Part shown: positions 7,677 to 14,157 of the stretch, one piece after another | How positions within the stretch are numbered: the first letter of the stretch is position 1 | Layout of the letters: the number at the start of each line of letters is the position of its first letter | Assembly: GCF_000006565.2 (NCBI RefSeq) | Contig: NW_017383228.1 | Coordinates: forward strand, 1-14,157 | Origin: Toxoplasma gondii ME49 | Taxonomy: Eukaryota; Apicomplexa; Conoidasida; Eucoccidiorida; Sarcocystidae | Length of the DNA: 14,157 bases | Reading direction: 5' to 3' | Position numbers and translations under genes: made by a program | The notes under the pieces: generated by a model | What the model was told of the DNA's origin: nothing | Databases searched by the model: none | The model's input: only the letters and a program-made list of their open reading frames with translations

Positions 7677-8348
7677 GTGACCGCTCATCCCCTAGAGACA
7701 ACGCAGAGAGCATCTGTCGTTGGTGGCGATTCCTTGAGACCTTACGTCCGCTTTCTGGAAAATGACACGACGCGCCGGTATCGAACAACAGTTGACATCT
7801 CCTACCGCAAATCAGCGAGCAAGCAAACCAGATCGCACGGATTGTGTCAACCAACCAGACCACTCAAGCGCCTCACAGACCTCGACAATCCATACTCATC
7901 TGCAAGCCCAGTGCGGAGTCCCTCCTGCAACCTCACGAAATCTACTCGGCCAGCAACCAACCTCTTCGCCTCTATCCATATAGCAGCCAACGTCTCCGCC
8001 TCTAGTCATATAAGAGCCAACGTCTCCACCTCTACCCACATACCAGCCAACGACTCCGCCTCCACTCATCCGGCACCTAACAGCATTCCCACCCAGTGCG
8101 CATTCAGGAATACATGTGTGCCACACGATCGACAATCGACACTGGCAGCCTCGTCGCACCAATACGTAAACACTCCTCTCCACAGCAGCGGACGATGGCA
8201 CCCTCCATCCACGCAACGCCGTGCGGTGCAACGCATGATCCCTACATATCACTCCACTGCGTCGGCGACGATAGCTTCGCGTGTCCCAGTCCTTGTGTCG
8301 ATGGCCATCATTGCTCAGGCTCATTTCTCACGGTCCCCTAATCATTGA
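7677..8348 (+). other. Recurrent 223-codon plus-strand open frame over V2 and minisatellite, probably not coding
   Basis: Begins with GTG and covers V2, the minisatellite (read as four 10-residue repeats) and about 260 bp more. An identical frame lies at 10402-11073, a shorter form at 12576-13082, and a diverged one at 902-1597. In L2 and L3 the shared one-base minisatellite deletion breaks it. Between L1 and L4, downstream of V2, I count about 20 base changes, of which only three or four are silent, so there is no sign of protein-level constraint. No domain, signal peptide or family is recognisable. Listed only because it recurs. Confidence 0.12.
7967..8086 (+). repeat. 30-bp minisatellite, four copies (L4)
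   Basis: Copies at 7967-7996, 7997-8026, 8027-8056 and 8057-8086, all 30 bp. The first reads ctatccatatagcagcc and the third ctacccacataccagcc. It is preceded by gcaaccaacctcttcg, a marker of L4-L6 (L1-L3 have gcagccagccccttcg). Confidence 0.85.
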
Positions 8349-8803
8349 CGGATTATTGGCGGTCACCTCCACGCCGACCCTCGACAACAGCTCACATGGT
8401 GCCCATTCAGACAATTCAACACCATCCCCGCGGCTGCACCTCTCCCTGATTTCACGGGACATTTGGTGTCCCGCCGCCGCACACGAAGGAAAGGCGCCGG
8501 TACCCTGCACGTCGCGATACATTCCCCAATTCAGGTGTCCCATCCGTGTCACGTCCACCAGCCGTTGCGTACATACTGTGGGGTATGCGGAAGAACGGTC
8601 GTAGGGTCGAGTCAAGACAGCGAGACGTGGATCACAGGCGTCGCGCCTTGTGGCGGATGTCGTCTGCGTAGCTGAGCGCATATCATGGTTCGATAGCGCC
8701 ATCGGCTCCCCAAGAATGTCTCCCACGTGCTTCGAGCCCGACACACTTCAACGTCGCGTCAGTCTCACTACGGCACCCCGCCACAAATGTTCCCTCCATG
8801 TTC

Positions 8804-9521
8804 GCCAGTGTGTGGTCAACTCGCCGCGAACGCTTGTCCACACACATAAACAACGCTCCCAACACACGCGGAAAATACAACCCTTTGCGGAGCTATCACG
8901 CCAGGCCCATCCGTGGACCAGCGTCGGCCGGCCTGAGGCCTTCCAGCGCTCCAACGTGTCTCCACACATCCCCGCGAGGACAATCCATACAGAAGAGGGG
9001 CGGCCGTAGATGCTGAAAACCTCGAGAGCCCATGGCACACACATAAGCGCGAGCCATGTGAAGGCTGCAAGGCTTTTGCATGACACTGCCATCCGCCACC
9101 TCAGGCAAAGTTGCGACAGACCTTCCGGCCGACTCATGCTACAGCCACGGGACACCGACGCCATACAAGTCACGACGAACTCGGATTCACGGGAGTTCAC
9201 CGCACAGAACGACACCACTGACATCGAACGGCGGGGTTGCGTCCCACCGTCGACGACGGTCGTCGCTTGACTTTCCCGGGCGAACTGGGCACTCCGCACC
9301 AATATTCAGTCTGGCTCATGTCCCCTGTGGCGTCTCAGCTATCGTCCAGTCCTCGCCCTGGTGCAGCCCAACCGTTGGCTGCGCGTCAGTTTATCTGGGG
9401 ATGGACTTCCCCCACCACCGCCCATCCCGACACGGTAATGGGTGCCACTCGACGAGGGAAACATGATGGCGCGTACTTTGGACACCTGCGGCACCGCGGC
9501 AGAAATGGCGCCTCGATCTTC
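8804..9521 (+). repeat. Short satellite unit S2 (718 bp)
   Basis: The anchor is altered to gccagtgtgtggtcaac, one base shorter, so landmarks are at offset -1 (palindrome at +447). The anchor half carries cccatggcac and gccatgtgaag (near 9031 and 9053), shared with L6 and the last unit but not with S1. Its V1 and junction (from about 9282) are identical to S1. S2 is therefore a chimera: front from the L6-type lineage, back from the S1-type lineage. Confidence 0.95.
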
Positions 9522-9524
9522 GCC
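9489..9524 (+). other. S-unit junction (S2/L5)
   Basis: Identical to the junction at 6764-6799, and lying inside the 2,725-bp duplication, so it is not an independent deletion event. It shows the same 7-in-36 divergence from the L-type sequence. Confidence 0.85.
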
Positions 9525-11529
9525 AGTGTGGTGGGCAAATCGCCGCGAATACTTGTCCACACACATAAACAACGCTCCCAGCACACGCGGAAAATACAAC
9601 CCTTTGCGGAGCTATCACGCCAGGCCCATCCGTGGACCAGCGTCGGCCGGCCTGAGGCCTTCCCGCGCTCCAACGTATCTCCACACATCTCCGCGAGGAC
9701 AATCCATACAGAAGAGGGGCGGCCGTAGATGCTGAAAACCTCGAGAGCCCACGGCACACACATAAGCGCGAGCCACGTGAAGGCTGCAAGGCTTTTGCAT
9801 GACACTGCCATCCACCACCTCAGGCAAAGTTGCGACAGACCTTCCGGCCGACTGATGCTACAGCCACGGGACACCGACGCCATACAATTCACGACGAACT
9901 CGGATTCACGGGAGTTCACCGCACAGAACGACACCACTGACATCGAACGGCGGGGTTGCGTCCCACCGTCGACGACGGTCGTCGCTTGACTTTCCCGGGC
10001 GAACTGGGGACTCCGCACCAATATTCAGTCTGGCTCATGTCCCCTGTGGCGTCTCAGATATCGTCCAGTCCTCGCCCTGGTGCAGCCCAAGCGTTGGTTG
10101 CGCGTTACTCCATCGGCGGATGGGCGTCCCCCACTACCGCCCATCCCGGCACTGTCATGCGTGCCAGTCAGCTACGGAAACGTGATGGCGCGTTGTTTGG
10201 ATGTCTGCGGCACCGCGCACCAGTTGTTACAGCATAGGATGCAGAGCGCTGCTCCCGACCACTTCCCACAACGCACAGTATCGTTCAGGTGCATGCCATC
10301 GCCAATCGATAATAAAGAACACTCGTGCAGGGACTGCAGCAGTACCCTGACCCTTTTGCCGCCTTCCACATACTGACACACGACGACCCGCACTCTATGG
10401 GGTGACCGCTCATCCCCTAGAGACAACGCAGAGAGCATCTGTCGTTGGTGGCGATTCCTTGAGACCTTACGTCCGCTTTCTGGAAAATGACACGACGCGC
10501 CGGTATCGAACAACAGTTGACATCTCCTACCGCAAATCAGCGAGCAAGCAAACCAGATCGCACGGATTGTGTCAACCAACCAGACCACTCAAGCGCCTCA
10601 CAGACCTCGACAATCCATACTCATCTGCAAGCCCAGTGCGGAGTCCCTCCTGCAACCTCACGAAATCTACTCGGCCAGCAACCAACCTCTTCGCCTCTAT
10701 CCATATAGCAGCCAACGTCTCCGCCTCTAGTCATATAAGAGCCAACGTCTCCACCTCTACCCACATACCAGCCAACGACTCCGCCTCCACTCATCCGGCA
10801 CCTAACAGCATTCCCACCCAGTGCGCATTCAGGAATACATGTGTGCCACACGATCGACAATCGACACTGGCAGCCTCGTCGCACCAATACGTAAACACTC
10901 CTCTCCACAGCAGCGGACGATGGCACCCTCCATCCACGCAACGCCGTGCGGTGCAACGCATGATCCCTACATATCACTCCACTGCGTCGGCGACGATAGC
11001 TTCGCGTGTCCCAGTCCTTGTGTCGATGGCCATCATTGCTCAGGCTCATTTCTCACGGTCCCCTAATCATTGACGGATTATTGGCGGTCACCTCCACGCC
11101 GACCCTCGACAACAGCTCACATGGTGCCCATTCAGACAATTCAACACCATCCCCGCGGCTGCACCTCTCCCTGATTTCACGGGACATTTGGTGTCCCGCC
11201 GCCGCACACGAAGGAAAGGCGCCGGTACCCTGCACGTCGCGATACATTCCCCAATTCAGGTGTCCCATCCGTGTCACGTCCACCAGCCGTTGCGTACATA
11301 CTGTGGGGTATGCGGAAGAACGGTCGTAGGGTCGAGTCAAGACAGCGAGACGTGGATCACAGGCGTCGCGCCTTGTGGCGGATGTCGTCTGCGTAGCTGA
11401 GCGCATATCATGGTTCGATAGCGCCATCGGCTCCCCAAGAATGTCTCCCACGTGCTTCGAGCCCGACACACTTCAACGTCGCGTCAGTCGTCACTACGGC
11501 ACCCCGCCACAAATGTTCCCTCCATGTTC
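9522..11529 (+). repeat. Long satellite unit L5 (2,008 bp)
   Basis: Nearly identical to L4 through its entire length, including the L4/L5-only markers in the anchor half. It differs by one base at 9664 and by keeping the base lost in L4 near 8764. Its L-specific part is also identical, as far as I can read, to that of L6 from about 10476 onward. No gene content was recognised. Confidence 0.95.
10692..10811 (+). repeat. 30-bp minisatellite, four copies (L5)
   Basis: Same four 30-bp copies as in L4, shifted by exactly 2,725 bp: 10692, 10722, 10752 and 10782 are the copy starts. No differences from L4 were seen. Confidence 0.85.
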
Positions 11530-13538
11530 GCCAGTGTGGTGGGCAACTCGCCGCGAACGCTTGTCCACACACATAAACAACGCTCCCAACACACGCGGAA
11601 AATACAACCCTTTGCGGAGCTATCACGCCAGGCCCATCCGTGGACCAGCGTCGGCCGGCCTGAGGCCTTCCAGCGCTCCAACGTGTCTCCACACATCCCC
11701 GCGAGGACAATCCATACAGAAGAGGGGCGGCCGTAGATGCTGAAAACCTCGAGAGCCCATGGCACACACATAAGCGCGAGCCATGTGAAGGCTGCAAGGC
11801 TTTTGCATGACACTGCCATCCGCCACCTCAGGCAAAGCTGCGACAGACCTTCCGGCCGACTCATGCTACAGCCACGGGACACCGACGCCATACAAGTCAC
11901 GACGAACTGAGATTCACGGGAGTTCACCGCACAGAACGACACCACTGAAATCGAACGGCGGGTTTGTGTCCCACCGTCGACGACGGTCGTCGCTTGACTT
12001 TCCCGGGCGAACTGGGCACTCCGCACCAATATTCAGTCTGGCTCATGTCCCCTGTGGCGTCTCAGATATCGTCCAGTCCTCGCCCCGGTGCAGCCCAAGA
12101 GTTGGTTGCGCGTTACTCCATCGGCGGACGGGCATCGCCCACCACAGTCTATCTCGATACCGTAATGGGTGACAGTCAGCTACGGAAACGTGATGGCGCG
12201 TACTTTGGATAACTGCGGCACCGAGCACCAGTAGTTACAGCATAGGATGCAGAGCGCTGCTCCCGACCACTTCCCACAACGCACAGTATCGTTCAGGTGC
12301 ATGCCATCGCCAATCGATAATAAAGAACCACGCGTGCAGGGACTGCAGCAGTACCCTGACCCTTTTGCCGCCTTCCACATACTGACACACGACGACCCGC
12401 ACTCTATGGGGTGACCGCTCATCCCCTAGAGACAACGCAGAGAGCATCTGTCGTTGGTGGCGATTCCTGAAGACCTTACGTCCGCTTTCTGGAAAATGAC
12501 ACGACGCGCCGGTATCGAACAACAGTTGACATCTCCTACCGCAAATCAGCGAGCAAGCAAACCAGATCGCACGGATTGTGTCAACCAACCAGACCACTCA
12601 AGCGCCTCACAGACCTCGACAATCCATACTCATCTGCAAGCCCAGTGCGGAGTCCCTCCTGCAACCTCACGAAATCTACTCGGCCAGCAACCAACCTCTT
12701 CGCCTCTATCCATATAGCAGCCAACGTCTCCGCCTCTAGTCATATAAGAGCCAACGTCTCCACCTCTACCCACATACCAGCCAACGACTCCGCCTCCACT
12801 CATCCGGCACCTAACAGCATTCCCACCCAGTGCGCATTCAGGAATACATGTGTGCCACACGATCGACAATCGACACTGGCAGCCTCGTCGCACCAATACG
12901 TAAACACTCCTCTCCACAGCAGCGGACGATGGCACCCTCCATCCACGCAACGCCGTGCGGTGCAACGCATGATCCCTACATATCACTCCACTGCGTCGGC
13001 GACGATAGCTTCGCGTGTCCCAGTCCTTGTGTCGATGGCCATCATTGCTCAGGCTCATTTCTCACGGTCCCCTAATCATTGACGGATTATTGGCGGTCAC
13101 CTCCACGCCGACCCTCGACAACAGCTCACATGGTGCCCATTCAGACAATTCAACACCATCCCCGCGGCTGCACCTCTCCCTGATTTCACGGGACATTTGG
13201 TGTCCCGCCGCCGCACACGAAGGAAAGGCGCCGGTACCCTGCACGTCGCGATACATTCCCCAATTCAGGTGTCCCATCCGTGTCACGTCCACCAGCCGTT
13301 GCGTACATACTGTGGGGTATGCGGAAGAACGGTCGTAGGGTCGAGTCAAGACAGCGAGACGTGGATCACAGGCGTCGCGCCTTGTGGCGGATGTCGTCTG
13401 CGTAGCTGAGCGCATATCATGGTTCGATAGCGCCATCGGCTCCCCAAGAATGTCTCCCACGTGCTTCGAGCCCGACACACTTCAACGTCGCGTCAGTCGT
13501 CACTACGGCACCCCGCCACAAATGTTCCCTCCATGTTC
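11530..13538 (+). repeat. Long satellite unit L6 (2,009 bp)
   Basis: The anchor half has the cccatggcac / gccatgtgaag markers of S2, plus gcaaagctgcgac near 11833 shared only with the last unit. V1 is private to L6 and the last unit (agagttggttgcgcg, cgcccaccacagtctatctc). From about 12485 to 13551 it appears identical to L5 (shift 2,009). Just before that it has single differences from L5 (gaaccacgcgtgc against gaacactcgtgc near 12326; gattcctgaagac near 12463). Confidence 0.95.
12701..12820 (+). repeat. 30-bp minisatellite, four copies (L6)
   Basis: Copy starts at 12701, 12731, 12761 and 12791. Sequence as in L4 and L5, with all copies 30 bp. Confidence 0.85.
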
Positions 13539-14157
13539 GCCAGTGTGGTGGTCAACTCGCCGCGAACGCTTGTCCACACACATAAACAACGCTCCCAACA
13601 CACGCGGAAAATACAACCCTTTGCGGAGCTATCACGCCAGGCCCATCCGTGGACCAGCGTCGGCCGGCCTGAGGCCTTCCAGCGCTCCAACGTGTCTCCA
13701 CACATCCCCGCGAGGACAATCCATACAGAAGAGGGGCGGCCGTAGATGCTGAAAACCTCGAGAGCCCATGGCACACACATAAGCGCGAGCCATGTGAAGG
13801 CTGCAAGGCTTTTGCATGACACTGCCATCCGCCACCTCAGGCAAAGCTGCGACAGACCTTCCGGCCGACTCATGCTACAGCCACGGGACACCGACGCCAT
13901 ACAAGTCACGACGAACTGAGATTCACGGGAGTTCACCGCACAGAACGACACCACTGAAATCGAACGGCGGGTTTGTGTCCCACCGTCGACGACGGTCGTC
14001 GCTTGACTTTCCCGGGCGAACTGGGCACTCCGCACCAATATTCAGTCTGGCTCATGTCCCCTGTGGCGTCTCAGATATCGTCCAGTCCTCGCCCCGGTGC
14101 AGCCCAAGAGTTGGTTGCGTAAGCTCCATCGGCGGACGGGCATCGCCCACCACAGTC
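13539..14157 (+). repeat. Partial satellite unit at the window end (619 bp visible)
   Basis: Follows L6 closely at a shift of 2,009 through the anchor half and into V1. One change in the anchor (ggtggtcaac at about 13552) and a small cluster near the end (gttgcgtaagctcc against gttgcgcgttactcc) are the differences I noticed. The window stops before the point where L and S units diverge, so its type cannot be told. Confidence 0.9.

Larger units (their letters stand above)
6557..8764 (+). repeat. First copy of a near-identical 2,725-bp-spaced duplication
   Basis: Read against 9282-11489 (shift exactly 2,725), I found a single difference in about 2.2 kb: A at 6939 against C at 9664. The block starts in the second half of S1 and runs through nearly all of L4. 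Neighbouring units differ by a few percent, so this pair is much younger than the rest of the array. The spacing equals one S plus one L unit. Confidence 0.9.
6797..8803 (+). repeat. Long satellite unit L4 (2,007 bp)
   Basis: Recognised by private markers shared only with L5: cccagcacacgcgg near 6853, caacgtatctcc near 6947 and gactgatgctac near 7125. V1 is of the gttactccatcggcgg type. V2 is close to L2. The minisatellite is of the L4-L6 form with four full 30-bp copies. The tail has the markers gcgccggtaccc near 8496 and ctgtggggtatg near 8576. A one-base loss near 8764 (agtctcacta) sets it apart from L5. Confidence 0.95.
9282..11489 (+). repeat. Second copy of the 2,725-bp-spaced duplication
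   Basis: Matches 6557-8764 with one difference found by reading (C at 9664). It includes the back of S2 and nearly all of L5. It may be a true recent amplification of an S-L pair by unequal exchange, or an assembly artefact. The flanks differ between the two copies (position 9281 against 6556; the one-base loss at 8764), which favours a real event. Confidence 0.9.

Noticed and set aside
1..14157. rDNA intergenic spacer
   Set aside because: Kilobase repeats with nested minisatellites occur in such spacers, but no 18S, 28S, 5.8S or 5S sequence was recognised.
1..14157. Telomere-type repeats that would place the array at a chromosome end
   Set aside because: No run of TTAGGG, TTTAGGG or their complements was seen. 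Isolated ccctaa occurs only once per L unit in ordinary sequence.

Overview
The whole window is one tandem-repeat (satellite-type) array. I found no gene that I can support. It is built from two related units in the same orientation: a long unit (L) of about 2,007-2,014 bp and a short unit (S) of about 718-719 bp. S lacks a contiguous block of about 1.29 kb that L carries. Using a shared anchor (gccagtgtggtggg or close variants) as the start of each unit, the order is: end of an S-type unit (1-40), L1 (41-2054), L2 (2055-4065), L3 (4066-6077), S1 (6078-6796), L4 (6797-8803), S2 (8804-9521), L5 (9522-11529), L6 (11530-13538), and a unit cut off by the window end (13539-14157).

Within a unit, the first ~600 bp ('anchor half') is strongly conserved and nearly free of indels in all nine copies. 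Next comes a short variable patch (V1, about +600 to +700). In L units the L-specific block follows. It holds a second variable segment (V2, about +767 to +1105), a four-copy 30-bp minisatellite (about +1170 to +1290), and a moderately conserved tail leading into the next anchor. L1 carries a V2 so diverged (nucleotides about 808-1149) that it must come from another repeat subfamily. L2 and L3 share a 1-bp minisatellite deletion and other markers that set them apart from L1 and L4-L6. Different parts of the same unit group differently, so the units are mosaics. The S-L pair at about 6557-8764 is repeated almost exactly 2,725 bp later.

Organism: moderately GC-rich, with many CpG dinucleotides, so not a typical CpG-depleted vertebrate genome. 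Kilobase-scale satellites with mixed long and short units fit a eukaryotic subtelomeric, pericentromeric or other heterochromatic array, for example in a protist or alga. The sequence alone does not let me name a lineage. I saw no telomere repeat, rRNA, tRNA, transposase, reverse transcriptase or recognisable protein domain.

Many open frames of 60-250 codons exist on both strands, overlapping each other, because the sequence is poor in stop codons. In the frame checked most closely, copy-to-copy differences change amino acids about as often as expected without selection (11 of 13), so I treat the frames as non-coding. The interest of the window is in how the array evolved: a two-length architecture, a shared junction, conversion mosaics and a very recent 2.7-kb amplification.
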